Shown: positions 1 through 8,993, counted from the first letter of the stretch. The stretch is DNA of 33,556 nucleotides from Betaproteobacteria bacterium (GCA_004356775.1 SMXG01000032.1:1-33556), one strand, 5' to 3'. A program made the numbers and translations. Notes: a model not told the origin generated them from the letters alone.

Positions 1-19
1 TAAATAGTACATTATGATG

Positions 20-44
20 TGGCCAATAGAATTTATATTGGCCA
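20..44. repeat. Inverted repeat (9-bp arms)
   Basis: TGGCCAATA, a 7-base spacer and TATTGGCCA form a perfect 9-bp stem. No T-run follows on either strand, so it is not a standard intrinsic terminator. It lies about 180 bases beyond the stop of the DUF3501 gene and could protect or end that transcript. The remainder of 1-223 shows no gene. Confidence 0.5.
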
Positions 45-223
45 TGACATTTTAGATAGTCCGGTTAATTTTGTTTTGTTTATGTAAGGTACAATTGGGT
101 AAGCTTTACAATCAAAGAACTATAGAACAGTTGGTCTAGGCATCCATACCATTAATCTTTACTCTAATCTCATGATTAACCGGCGGGCTATATGATAAGG
201 ATACGGGCATGCTTATCTCCACA

Positions 224-811
224 TCATATGGTCAGATCATTAATCAGTGAGCTACACACCATTGTATCCACTTGTTCAATCAGTGCGTGATAAACAGAGT
301 GATCAATACCCATACTCAGGAAAGCACCATTATACAGGCCTTGAATCATATCCTGAGTGAGCTCAAAGCGCAGAAAATGTACTGAGGATGTCTTTTCCTC
401 TGTTTCTCGTTCCAAATCTTCATCGGCAATAGCATAAACTGGGTTATGCCCCTGCACTCTGACCCATACATTGTCTTCAATGCCAATCAGTTTTGTTAGT
501 TTATCAGCACGTTCTACAGGATCTGGATATTCTATCAGCATGGTTGCTTTCCAGTTGCTGCCATCGGGAATAAGTGCACCATATACGCTCATTTCGTCAA
601 GTATGCCCTTTTCTTCGAAAATCTTTTCCACTCGCAGCATCTCTTGGATTTGATAACGTACCGTCAATTCATCCTCAAAAATGAGCGTAATATCTTCCCC
701 TATAGAAACTTTTCGGTTTTTTTTATGTGTCATCACCTCAGTACGAAATTTCTGACGCACTTTAGCATAAGCTTCTAGAGTCATGATACTGTCGCGATTA
801 ATTTGAGGCAT
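224..811 (-). CDS. DUF3501 family protein
   Basis: A protein of about 195 residues matching DUF3501, a family of unknown function that recurs beside rubrerythrin and a GlpC-like Fe-S protein, exactly as here. I recognise the N-terminal pattern (INRDSIMTLEAYAKVR), the LIFED/RYQIQEMLR segment, and the conserved end of the family (HFLRFEL, then GIDHSVY). No signal peptide or membrane segment is visible, so it is probably cytoplasmic. An upstream ATG at 844 is possible, but the ATG at 811 is preceded by GGAA at a normal distance and gives the usual family N-terminus, so I prefer it. It is last in a three-gene minus-strand set, 58 bases after the Fe-S protein. Its biochemical role is unknown; a part in peroxide or redox defence is inferred only from its neighbours. 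Confidence 0.85.
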   Translation of the reverse strand: MPQINRDSIMTLEAYAKVRQKFRTEVMTHKKNRKVSIGEDITLIFEDELTVRYQIQEMLRVEKIFEEKGILDEMSVYGALIPDGSNWKATMLIEYPDPVERADKLTKLIGIEDNVWVRVQGHNPVYAIADEDLERETEEKTSSVHFLRFELTQDMIQGLYNGAFLSMGIDHSVYHALIEQVDTMVCSSLINDLTI

Positions 812-869
812 AATATTTCCAGGTATGATGTTGGAAGAGTACATCGTGTCTAATATTTAGCTCGATTTT

Positions 870-2198
870 TTAGTCTAATCCGTAAGCAATTCGAATCAGC
901 GTTAACGGATGCAGTTTCTGCGCTTTACTCTTACCTATTCCCTGATAAATATGGCGTCCAGCGATGGCACAATCAGAACTTATGTAATCAGGATTAGATG
1001 CAGCCATTTGCTTGAATACTGGCTTACCAATTTTCATAGAATCAGAGAAGTGCTCACTTTTAACACCCCAAGTTCCATCATGGCCAGAACAACGTTCCAC
1101 TACGCTAACCGTGGTTCCTGGAATCATTTGCAACATGTCCTTAGTTTTCTGTCCGATGTTCTGTACCCGTAAGTGACAGGGAATATGGTAGGACACATTA
1201 CCCAAAGGTTGTTTAAAATCGGTCTTAAGTAGTCCGTCACGATTGCGTAGCATCAGGTATTCAAACGGATCAAACATTGCCTTTGCTACCGCTTTTACAT
1301 CTTCATCATCTGGAAACATGAGTGGTAATTCCTTTTTATACATGAGTGTACAAGAAGGTACCGACGTGAGTATGGCATAACCTTCTTTCGCTAGTTTCGC
1401 TAGATAAAGAATATTCACATTTTTTAGTTCTTCCACTGCTTCCAAATCGCCCAATTCTAATTTTGGCATACCACAACAAGCCTCTTTTTCTACCAAGCAT
1501 GTCGGAATCTCATTGTATTTGAGTATTTTTAATAGATCATGTCCAATATCAGGCTCATTGTTATTCACATAACAAGTAGAATAAATTGCAACTCTACCAG
1601 ACGTACTATTACCATTTTTTACAATGAATGATTCATCAGTCTTAGCATTTGGACGAAACTTATTAATAGCATATTCAGCTAGCTTTCGCTCAGCATGAAC
1701 GCCAAACATGCTATCCATCAACTTTCGAGTTGTAGGTGTATTAATTGCGGAATTTACAGCCTGTACTACCACCGGGATACTAGCAAGCTTACCCATAAGA
1801 TCTGTGCTGGATAACAACTTGTCGCGAATATTAGTCTTTCCCTTCTTGTATTTAACTGCTTTAGCGCGCAACATTAAGTGTGGAAAATCGACATTCCATG
1901 GATGTGGTGGCACGTATGGACACTTAGTAAAACACATGTCGCAAAGATAACAACGATCCACTACTTCCCAGAGTTTTTCCTTTTTCACTCCATCCAGTTC
2001 TCCGGATGTTCCCTCGTCAATGAGATCAAACAGTCTAGGGAACGCTGTACAAAGGTTAACGCAACGACGGCAACCATGACAGATATCAAAAATACGATCC
2101 AGCTCGCCGAATAGGTTTTCTTCGTTATAAAAATCAGGATTTTTCCAGTCTATCGGGTGACGCTTGGGCGCCTCTAGACTGCCTTCATAGGTGGTCAT
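870..2198 (-). CDS. GlpC/HdrD-like (Fe-S)-binding protein, 2x 4Fe-4S and CCG domains
   Basis: A soluble Fe-S electron-transfer protein of 442 residues. Two ferredoxin motifs are seen, C40-x2-C43-x2-C46-x3-C50 and C83-x2-C86-x2-C89-x3-C93, each able to bind a 4Fe-4S cluster. The C-terminal half carries two cysteine-rich (CCG-type) segments, one around ACCGMP and one around RCSGHDGTWG, as in GlpC and HdrB/HdrD. These usually bind a further cluster or act in disulfide or quinone redox chemistry. The frame is open to a TTG at 2246, but the ATG at 2198 gives the family N-terminus (MTTYEGSLEAP) and is the better start, although neither has a clear ribosome site. It sits between rubrerythrin and DUF3501. 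A likely role, by inference, is delivering electrons to rubrerythrin. It is not glpC itself, since no glpA or glpB is present. Confidence 0.85.
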   Translation of the reverse strand: MTTYEGSLEAPKRHPIDWKNPDFYNEENLFGELDRIFDICHGCRRCVNLCTAFPRLFDLIDEGTSGELDGVKKEKLWEVVDRCYLCDMCFTKCPYVPPHPWNVDFPHLMLRAKAVKYKKGKTNIRDKLLSSTDLMGKLASIPVVVQAVNSAINTPTTRKLMDSMFGVHAERKLAEYAINKFRPNAKTDESFIVKNGNSTSGRVAIYSTCYVNNNEPDIGHDLLKILKYNEIPTCLVEKEACCGMPKLELGDLEAVEELKNVNILYLAKLAKEGYAILTSVPSCTLMYKKELPLMFPDDEDVKAVAKAMFDPFEYLMLRNRDGLLKTDFKQPLGNVSYHIPCHLRVQNIGQKTKDMLQMIPGTTVSVVERCSGHDGTWGVKSEHFSDSMKIGKPVFKQMAASNPDYISSDCAIAGRHIYQGIGKSKAQKLHPLTLIRIAYGLD

Positions 2199-2297
2199 GG
2201 GAATGAGAAATAAACATCCAGAAATTACAAAGTTGGTGTGGACCAACCGGGTTAAGCTTAGAAAGCTCTACTCAGTTAATCTACTGCTATGACTCTA

Positions 2298-2717
2298 TCA
2301 ATCAGAAAACACATCTAAAGCTTTTTGGAAACGGTTAGCATGTGAGCGTTCGGCCTTGGCTAAAGTTTCAAACCAATCGGCAATTTCATCAAAACCTTCA
2401 GTACGTGCAGACTTGGCCATGCCTGGATACATGTCAGTATATTCATGGGTTTCACCAGCGATAGCCGCTTTTAGGTTGTCACGAGAAGCACCGAAAGGTA
2501 ACCCAGTAGCTGGATCGCCACAAACTTCTAGATATTCAAGATGACCATGAGCATGGCCAGTTTCGCCTTCAGCTGTAGAACGAAACACTGCTGCCACATC
2601 GTTTTGTCCTTCTACATCTGCTTTGGCTGCAAAATAGAGATAGCGACGATTAGCCTGGGACTCACCTGCAAAGGCGTCTTTCAAGTTTACTTCCGTCTTA
2701 GATCCTTTGAGTTGCAT
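2298..2717 (-). CDS. Rubrerythrin (short form, no rubredoxin domain)
   Basis: A 139-residue ferritin-like diiron protein. It shows the repeated ExxH signatures of the four-helix bundle, E52-x2-H55 and E123-x2-H126, with further carboxylates at E19, E89 and E92. Classical rubrerythrin (about 190 residues) has a C-terminal rubredoxin with CxxC pairs. This protein stops after the bundle and has one cysteine, so it is the short erythrin/sulerythrin type and needs an outside electron donor. Family members reduce hydrogen peroxide in the cytoplasm. The start is well supported by AGGAG eight bases before the ATG. It is first in the set with the Fe-S protein (99 bases downstream) and DUF3501. Confidence 0.93.
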   Translation of the reverse strand: MQLKGSKTEVNLKDAFAGESQANRRYLYFAAKADVEGQNDVAAVFRSTAEGETGHAHGHLEYLEVCGDPATGLPFGASRDNLKAAIAGETHEYTDMYPGMAKSARTEGFDEIADWFETLAKAERSHANRFQKALDVFSD

Positions 2718-3071
2718 AATTTTCTCCTATCTAACCAACGTATTAATAACTAAAATAACATAGCCTGTCAAAATATTCTGTTCGGTATGCCTAAGTTGTT
2801 AGTTCTTGATATTGTTGCTAGAAATAATTTTAATCTATCTGACAAAATTAACAAAAACTAAACCATATCGAAAGACTATCGGAGGGCTCTTTGCTTGTCA
2901 ACTAAGCTTGTCAATATAGTTCATCAATCAGGGGAGATAATACGATAATTTGCGACCTTCCCATAAAACTTTTTAAACATATTGCTAGAGATTGATTAAA
3001 TTAGAATTTCAAAAACACCTCAAATAGAAGAACTTATTCAGCTTACCTTACTCGTATTATAGATGAAAAAA
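2718..3071. other. Intergenic, promoter side of rubrerythrin
   Basis: AT-rich spacer of about 350 bases. It should hold the promoter of the rubrerythrin set, but I see no convincing -35/-10 pair or operator and no gene. Confidence 0.4.
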
Positions 3072-3495
3072 CTAGATGTTACCGGTCAGTCCTGCCCCGT
3101 CGAAATAGCCTGTTCCCAGCAAACTTTGTGGCCCTATTTGATTAGGCCTGCTGTTAAAACGGTTGCACTCTGAAGTTTGAAATGGTCGGACTCAACATTC
3201 GGGTTGGCATTGTTGCTGAAAAAACTACCCAGATTGGAGTGATAAGAACCAACTAACCAATATTTGGAGACTATTCCATTCGGATTAACTGCACCACTGT
3301 GAGCGCCATAGTCAAGATTAAAGTAGTCACCTGCTGAAAACCATCCGTTACCAGTAGCTGGGACCATTCCTTATCAGAAAAAGAATTCAATTCTGAGTTA
3401 TTATAAACGATTAGAGTTACATTGTTTTCGTCCTTAATCCAACTTAACTCCAAAGAAATCAGAGATACCACTCAGTCAAACGACAACAATAACAT
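3072..3495 (-). pseudogene. Decayed gene for a secreted or surface-type protein
   Basis: Three reading frames join into one protein-like sequence. The first runs from the ATG at 3495 through an in-frame TGA (3472-3474) into WIKDENNVTLIVYNNSEL and KEWSQL. The second is GNGWFSAGDYFNLDYGAH through YWLVGSYHSNLGSFFSNN. The third ends in QIGPQSLLGTGYFDGAGLTG before a TAG at 3072. Two frameshifts and one stop therefore separate continuous-looking segments. The Asn/Ser/Gly-rich, aromatic composition suggests an exported beta-rich protein, but I do not recognise a family. No PEP-CTERM or LPXTG tail is visible. Confidence 0.4.
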
Positions 3496-3507
3496 GCTGT
3501 AATCAAT

Positions 3508-3807
3508 TTAATACACATCTTTGGTACGGATTGTTGATGCTTTTTTAACAATTTTTAGACCATTTAGGTTGCTAACCAAAACCTGTTTAATATTGGAATT
3601 TATAGGAGATTTACACGACCAGCCAATGATATAAAGATTTAACCCGTTTTTTGCATAACTGTATTGATTAACCTCCATGTCATTAATAGTGTTAAGTTGT
3701 AAATCAAAGTGGCGTGTCAAATCTAACCTAATAATGTTCGAATGGTTTATATTAATCAGGCTGGTGAGTACACGTAATCCAACAGTAACGTTTTTCATCA
3801 ACGGCAT
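3508..3807 (-). CDS. Hypothetical protein, possibly part of a decayed gene
   Basis: An open frame of 99 codons starting at ATG 3807 (an upstream GTG at 3825 is in frame). No ribosome site is evident. The product is Asn/Ile-rich with no recognisable motif. It ends just before the remnant at 3072-3495 on the same strand and could be the front part of the same broken gene. The function is unknown and coding status uncertain. Confidence 0.28.
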   Translation of the reverse strand: MPLMKNVTVGLRVLTSLININHSNIIRLDLTRHFDLQLNTINDMEVNQYSYAKNGLNLYIIGWSCKSPINSNIKQVLVSNLNGLKIVKKASTIRTKDVY

Positions 3808-3864
3808 GGTAATATTTAAATCCACTTGGTATAATAATGAACAAAGAAAGTTAGATTATTATTT

Positions 3865-3884
3865 CAGTCCTTTCCAGTCCTTTC
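3865..3884. repeat. Perfect 10-bp tandem duplication
   Basis: CAGTCCTTTC occurs twice, head to tail. It lies in the 300-base stretch 3826-4142, which otherwise shows no gene that I can support. Confidence 0.6.
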
Positions 3885-4142
3885 GTGAAAACGTGGCATA
3901 TTTATTTTGGCTTACCCTGGTTGTCTCGTAGGTTTCGGCAAAGGGCTGCCCTCTTGTAATACAATTTTGAGAACAACCTGATCACCGTTTCATAGTAATC
4001 ATTCTAGGTAAAATCTTCTGTAATTAAACGCACGTAATCAGACAATCATGTTGTTCTATATTCAACAAAATTAATTCATGTCTACCCATACTAATTTTTA
4101 GTATAAGATACATTTGCACGCGATTTGATTGGAGGTGATGTT

Positions 4143-4442
4143 ATGAAAGGATTAATTTTGATTGCTCTAGCAATGGCTTTATTTTCATCTTTGATTCATG
4201 CATATGATTACGATGATCAAAGACGTCGCCAGGCTAGGGACTCCGAACAGCAGGTGCTAAAAGAATCCAAACCAAAACAAACCCAAAGCATAAAACAGAA
4301 AAATAAGATAGCGAAACAGAAAACTGAGCAGCGCAGACAAAATAGGGAAAAGCTTAGACTCAGGAGCAAAATGGGGCGTGGAAATTATCCGGGTCACGTT
4401 GCTCCTCCAATATCGTCGCGCCCTTTCTATGCGCATCCCTAA
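4143..4442 (+). CDS. Small basic secreted protein
   Basis: A 99-residue product. The ATG at 4143 follows a strong ribosome site (GGAGGTGAT), which decides it over the TTG at 4125. Residues 1-20 (MKGLILIALAMALFSSLIHA) form a typical Sec signal peptide. The mature part starts YDYDDQRRRQ and is a run of Lys, Arg and Gln with little hydrophobic content, then a Gly/Pro-rich end (GRGNYPGHVAPP). It is likely periplasmic and disordered. It could bind nucleic acid, polyanions or the envelope; no family is recognised. It is isolated, between two decayed regions, with a good translation signal, which argues that it is alive. Confidence 0.65.
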   Translation: MKGLILIALAMALFSSLIHAYDYDDQRRRQARDSEQQVLKESKPKQTQSIKQKNKIAKQKTEQRRQNREKLRLRSKMGRGNYPGHVAPPISSRPFYAHP

Positions 4443-4545
4443 AAATCACAGAGGAACGTCCAACTACCTCTAGTCTCATTATGGTTGCAAGTAACAAGAA
4501 TAGTGACCCAGTTGATTATTTTTAAGTAATTGCCCTTGGCGTCCT

Positions 4546-5150
4546 CTAATTACCATCCTTATAATTGTCATTCTTACAATCTTCTGCCATTTTCTGCGCC
4601 TCAGTTGTTTGGGAAAGAGACATCTTTTTAGCCAGCAAATTTCACCCATGTTTTGCCAGATTGATTCCTTTTGAGGTAACTAGGCTAACCACATATGCGC
4701 AAGAACGTCGTCTTGGGCTATGCCCTGCCCTTGACCGCACATTATGCCAAGACTGGTATAGTGCCATTAGCATACCCCTGCGCAGAGGCCCAGCGACAAT
4801 ATTTAACTGCTTCCTGATAATTTTGAGGTACACTTTCGCCTTGGTCATACATCACACCAAGTCTAAATTGGGCATCTACATATCCCTACTCGGCAGTCGG
4901 CCAATACCACTTTGCAGCTTCTTGAGAGTCTTAAATTATACCTCGTTCATCAACATACATAACACCGAGATTATATTGAGCAAGTACATTCCCTTACTCT
5001 GCCAAGGAACGAACTAATTCGGCTGCTTTTGCTTAATCTCCTTGAAGATAGGCCTGTTGCGCATCGGATAGGGGATCTGCCTTTACTTGACCAACTATTG
5101 TAATTAAGAATAGACAATCTAAAAACATGTGTTTTAGTGACAGGATTCAT
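4546..5150 (-). pseudogene. Sel1-repeat (SLR/TPR-like) protein, decayed
   Basis: Read on minus from ATG 5150, the translation begins MNPVTKTHVFRLSIL (signal-like). It then needs a frame change to continue as VKADPLSDAQQAYLQGD. Sel1 repeats follow: AQYNLGVMYVDERG, AQFRLGVMYDQGESVPQNY with EAVKYCRWASAQGYA, and, after another frame change, YTSLGIMCGQGQGIAQDD with VLAHMWLA. After a final frame change the usual SLR tail appears (AKKMSLSQTTEAQKMAED). In-frame stops interrupt it at five or more places. Three of them fall where the repeat consensus has Gln, so CAA/CAG has become TAA/TAG. Intact relatives are periplasmic or secreted scaffold proteins. Multiple stops plus three shifts make this dead. 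Confidence 0.85.
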
Positions 5151-5360
5151 TCTCGTTATCTTTTTCTGATTCTGCATCCTGAACTCAAAGTTAATGAAAT
5201 TCCATGTGGTTATTTAATGGTAGGTTTGAGGTATTCAGATATGATTTGCGAACCTTGTCATCATTCTTCATGCGGCTTTAATATTTTAATAATATACCCA
5301 CAATAAAACATCATCGATTAATAAAAACAAGAAAGCTAACTTGGCCTCGACCAATCTTAA

Positions 5361-6320
5361 CTATTGATAAACTACCTTCTGAAGTTTCAATTCTACTTCG
5401 CCAAGGCCTTTATAATCACCTTTTAATTGGACCGGAATTCTGGTTTCGGGATCAATATATATTTTAATATTCCCCTGTAAACCAACAAATGTAAAATCGC
5501 TTATGAGTCTATTTGTAGTTGTTGAGCGTGCCTTGAGAGAAAGTACATATGTAGAAATTAATGTGTTCCTTTGAGTCTCTTGATCTCCCTTTTTCCTAAT
5601 ATAGTCTAGCTGAATAGATTCCATAGATTCTTTCCGAATATCAAGATAGATAACTTCTTTTTTGTTAAACACACATATTGTCACGGTTTTCTCGAAATCG
5701 GAAATTTTTGATGCTGAAATAAAATAGACAACAGGCATGGGTACAGTTATGTCTAAGCAACCAATTTTGTCTGGGACATATGGATAAAACCTCTCTTTAA
5801 CAGCTGACCATTTTTCTGGAATTTGTAAAGATTCTTTTTTATCGATCGGTTGCCTAGTAAATTTAAAAACACCTTTATCTGTAAATCGGTATGTTTTTTT
5901 AGCATCTTTTAAACCAGTTCGCTGACGTACGTACTGCATCGCAGATAGTGTTACGGGGTTAAACCAAGCAACATTTTGCAATTTTATTTTAGGTAAAAAT
6001 ACCGATTTAACAGAAGTCTTAGTGTTAATAATGAATATCCCTGATTCCGTTGCACCTATGGGAGCCCCTTGAGGAGAAGAAATAAGAGCAGCATCAAGTT
6101 CAGTTTTCGATGGGGATATTAATTCAATTTCAACCGCAAGTTTGACGAAAAGTTTTTTTCCTTTAAACGATAAGTACTTCCAGGGTACATTTATTTTATC
6201 AATACTTAGAGAGTGAATTTTGTCATCTGCTACTGAAGCAAATGGGGAAAGTAATGCTATGAGCAAGATTGGAAAAAATATTAACCAATGTTTACATGAT
6301 GGTTTCTCTACCATATACAT
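5361..6320 (-). CDS. Periplasmic protein, DUF3108-like
   Basis: A 319-residue protein with an N-terminal hydrophobic segment (HWLIFFPILLIALLSPFASV, roughly residues 11-30) ending at a plausible signal-peptidase site before DDKIHSL. The C-terminal region, with IYIDPETRIPVQLKGDYKG and then a last beta strand, resembles the DUF3108 fold, a periplasmic beta-rich domain of unknown function. The DUF3108 assignment is from motif memory only. No catalytic residues stand out. The start is uncertain: ATG at 6320 and ATG at 6314 are two codons apart and neither has a Shine-Dalgarno. A perfect inverted repeat covers both. It is a single gene flanked by decayed or empty DNA. Confidence 0.6.
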   Translation of the reverse strand: MYMVEKPSCKHWLIFFPILLIALLSPFASVADDKIHSLSIDKINVPWKYLSFKGKKLFVKLAVEIELISPSKTELDAALISSPQGAPIGATESGIFIINTKTSVKSVFLPKIKLQNVAWFNPVTLSAMQYVRQRTGLKDAKKTYRFTDKGVFKFTRQPIDKKESLQIPEKWSAVKERFYPYVPDKIGCLDITVPMPVVYFISASKISDFEKTVTICVFNKKEVIYLDIRKESMESIQLDYIRKKGDQETQRNTLISTYVLSLKARSTTTNRLISDFTFVGLQGNIKIYIDPETRIPVQLKGDYKGLGEVELKLQKVVYQ

Positions 6321-6327
6321 GGTAGAG
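6306..6327. promoter_or_regulatory. Inverted repeat covering a start codon
   Basis: CTCTACCAT-ATAC-ATGGTAGAG, a perfect 9-bp stem with a 4-base loop. It includes both possible ATG codons of the DUF3108-like gene. In mRNA it would hide the start in a hairpin; in DNA it could be an operator. Which of these applies is not shown by the sequence. Confidence 0.5.
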
Positions 6328-6728
6328 CTGTAGTAGAGATACGTGTATTCATTTGCTGTTTTGGTAATAGGCTTTTAATGCTGAATTTAAATGGAAAGTA
6401 TCTGCATAGTCATCCTGGACTTATGCGGCACTCGCTTAAGATAATAGCAGGGATATTAACCTTTCTGATGTAACTCCTGCTAATAAAAACCATTAAAATA
6501 GTTGGACTAATCACGACAAGAAGCCTTCAAAACTAACGCATTATAAACTACATAAAAATACGTATAGACTATATATTGTCAGGCGCTAGATTATTGCAAC
6601 TAGGGACATCAATGCTTCCATCCTGACACTATTTGCCACTACGTTGAACACTCGGCATCCATGTGTCAATATGCCAAGTATTCCTAGTTACTTAAAGAAT
6701 GAAGATGTACTAACTAATTTTAATATCC
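6328..6728. other. Intergenic, no gene seen
   Basis: About 400 AT-rich bases between the divergent DUF3108-like gene and rmuC. Promoters of both should be here. I see no clear box pair, RNA gene or remnant. Confidence 0.4.
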
Positions 6729-8078
6729 GTGGAACAATCAATCTATCTTTTCGTTGCACTTGTCGTTGGACTATTTGTTGGTGCGGGTACTATTTGGTTG
6801 ATTCTACGTGCCCTTACGATTCGTCTCACCGAGCAATTAACCGCATCTGAACAAAACGTAAAGAGACTGACGTCTGAGCATGATGCTCTTTCTATTTTGC
6901 GCAACCAATTAACTATTGAAAAACAAGAATTGAGCACAGAAATTGTTAAACTGGCTACAACTTTAGATTTAGAGCGCTCCCAGACAGAGGAAAAACTGGA
7001 ATTTCAGAAAAATGCCGAGGAACAACTTTCCAATCGCTTCAAAACGTTAGCTAACGAAATTTTGGATGATAAGTCTAGAAAATTTACCGACCAAAACAAG
7101 ATTAATCTTGACCAGCTATTGGAACCACTCAAGGTAAAAATCACCGAATTTCAAGGAAAAATACAAGAGGTTTATATGCAGGAGGGCAAAGATCGCTCAG
7201 CGTTGTCCGAACAAGTAAAGCAATTAATGGCGCTAAACAATCAACTGTCTGAGGATGCTCACAACCTCACTCGAGCTCTCAAAGGTCAGGTCAAGACACA
7301 GGGTAATTGGGGAGAGCTGATCTTGGAACGTGTACTAGAGGCTTCTGGACTGCGTAAAGGTCATGAATATAACGTGCAAGAAAGCCATGATCGTGAGGAC
7401 GGTACTCGCGCCCAGCCGGATGTGGTCATCCATCTTCCGGAAGATCGTCATCTGATCGTCGATGCTAAGATGTCGCTCACAGCATATGAAGAACATACTA
7501 ATGCTGAGACGGAACTTGAACGTAATAGCGCCATAAAACGTCATCTAGAGTCAGTTCGTTCCCATATAAGGGAACTTTCCGAGAAAAATTACCAACAACT
7601 TTATGGACTACGATCTTTTGATTTTGTTTTAATGTTCATACCAGTTGAACCAGCCTTTATGCTTGCCATATCGCATGACAATAATTTGTGGCTGGACTCA
7701 TGGAAGAAAAATATCCTACTTGCTAGCCCTAGCACCCTGCTATTTGTAGTTCGTACTGTTGCGCATCTTTGGAAACAGGAGCAACAAAACCGTAATGCTC
7801 AAGAAATTGCTAGTCGTGGAGCAGAACTCTACAACAAACTAGCTAGCTTTGTAGATGACCTCAATATGTTAGGAAAGCGTTTGCAGCAAGCACAAATTGC
7901 TTATGATGCAGCCTACAGCAAACTTACGAAAGGTAAAGGTAACGTTATTCGCCAGGCAGAAATGCTAAAACAACTGGGCGTAAAACCTGCTAAGCCACTT
8001 TCGCAGACCCTAACCAATTCGGCTTTGGATGAGCCAGCCACCTCTCTCCCGTCCATCTCTTCATTAAAGGACGAATAA
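6729..8078 (+). CDS. rmuC: DNA recombination protein RmuC
   Basis: A 449-residue protein of the RmuC family, which limits inversions and other rearrangements at short inverted repeats. An N-terminal membrane segment (about residues 4-27, LFVALVVGLFVGAGTIWLIL) is followed by a long coiled coil to about residue 190. The conserved core then appears: TQGNWGELILERVLEASGL, a restriction-like nuclease fold with PDVVIHLPED and LIVDAKMSLTAY, then PVEPAF and a later helix-rich region. The start is a GTG at 6729; no ATG lies near, and the membrane segment begins right after. The length is normal. The PD-(D/E)XK gene follows 53 bases later on the same strand, so they probably share a transcript. Confidence 0.95.
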   Translation: MEQSIYLFVALVVGLFVGAGTIWLILRALTIRLTEQLTASEQNVKRLTSEHDALSILRNQLTIEKQELSTEIVKLATTLDLERSQTEEKLEFQKNAEEQLSNRFKTLANEILDDKSRKFTDQNKINLDQLLEPLKVKITEFQGKIQEVYMQEGKDRSALSEQVKQLMALNNQLSEDAHNLTRALKGQVKTQGNWGELILERVLEASGLRKGHEYNVQESHDREDGTRAQPDVVIHLPEDRHLIVDAKMSLTAYEEHTNAETELERNSAIKRHLESVRSHIRELSEKNYQQLYGLRSFDFVLMFIPVEPAFMLAISHDNNLWLDSWKKNILLASPSTLLFVVRTVAHLWKQEQQNRNAQEIASRGAELYNKLASFVDDLNMLGKRLQQAQIAYDAAYSKLTKGKGNVIRQAEMLKQLGVKPAKPLSQTLTNSALDEPATSLPSISSLKDE

Positions 8079-8131
8079 GCATTATCCCGTTAACTTTATC
8101 CCTATGATGATCCTCAAACAATCTTCTACCC

Positions 8132-8908
8132 ATGGCTAAACGAATACTCTACGTACCAGGATTGAAGCATTACTACCGGATCAGCCGCACTAAGATAGAT
8201 CTATTTATGACCTGTCCGCGCTGCTTTTATTTGGATGTTCGCCTCGGGATAAAACGCCCTCCTGGCTTTCCCTTTAGTCTCAATAGTGCGGTTGATACAC
8301 TGCTGAAGGCGGAGTTCGACCAATATCGAAAAATACAACTACCCCACCCCTACATAAAAAAATCTGGATTAAACGCTGTTCCGTACAACCATCCACAACT
8401 CGATATTTGGCGCAATAATTTCAAGGGTGTTTCTTTTGCGCATGAAGAAACAGGATTTGAGGCTTTTGGCGCAATAGATGACCTCTGGATTGACCTATTA
8501 ACTCAAGAAATAATCGTGGTTGATTACAAATCTACATCTAAATCAGATGCTGTTTCTCTGGATGCAGACTGGCAAATTGGATACAAACGACAAATGGAAT
8601 TCTACCAATGGCTTTTAAGGAAGAATGGACTAAACGTAGCAAACCAGGGATGGTTTGTTTACTGCAACGGAATTAAAGACAAGCCAGAATTCAATGATCG
8701 TCTAGATTTTACGGTTTCTATGCTGCCTTATGTGGGTAACGACAACTGGGTTGAACCGACGCTAGTTGAAGTCAAAAAATGTTTGGATTTAAAACTCATA
8801 CCGCCTGCTACTGGGAATTGCGACTATTGCCAATACGCTTTGCAATACGCAACAGCTAACGATCAGATTCTGTTTCAGGAAAAGATGGCGAGTTTTGTAT
8901 TAAAATAA
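8132..8908 (+). CDS. PD-(D/E)XK nuclease family protein, Cas4/RecB-like with four cysteines
   Basis: A 258-residue protein with the RecB/Cas4-type nuclease signature: D116 (FGAIDDLWID), the D131-Y-K133 triad in IIVVDYKST, and the Q154-x3-Y158 motif (QMEFYQWL). Cysteines pair at both ends, C28-x2-C31 (TCPRC) and C230-x2-C233 (CDYC). This is the layout by which Cas4 and AddB hold a 4Fe-4S cluster, so a cluster is likely but inferred. No CRISPR array or cas gene is present, so it is not a CRISPR Cas4. It follows rmuC closely, and both are nuclease-fold proteins, which suggests a joint DNA repair role. Substrate unknown. Confidence 0.8.
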   Translation: MAKRILYVPGLKHYYRISRTKIDLFMTCPRCFYLDVRLGIKRPPGFPFSLNSAVDTLLKAEFDQYRKIQLPHPYIKKSGLNAVPYNHPQLDIWRNNFKGVSFAHEETGFEAFGAIDDLWIDLLTQEIIVVDYKSTSKSDAVSLDADWQIGYKRQMEFYQWLLRKNGLNVANQGWFVYCNGIKDKPEFNDRLDFTVSMLPYVGNDNWVEPTLVEVKKCLDLKLIPPATGNCDYCQYALQYATANDQILFQEKMASFVLK

Positions 8909-8925
8909 AGCAAGAAAAAACTTGC
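8898..8925 (-). terminator. Possible weak terminator after brkB
   Basis: On minus, GCAAG-TTTTTT-CTTGC is followed by TTTATTTTA. The stem has only 5 bp. It lies about 70 bases past the brkB stop. Confidence 0.3.
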
Positions 8926-8993
8926 ACCTAGTTAAAAAAGGGATTGAATTTTTTTACTTAGATCCTCCTGCGTCGTTACGATGCTTACCAGTC

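Noticed and set aside
4565-5017. 150-codon plus-strand ORF
   Set aside because: It is the antisense of the Sel1-repeat pseudogene; the minus strand shows clear repeat homology.
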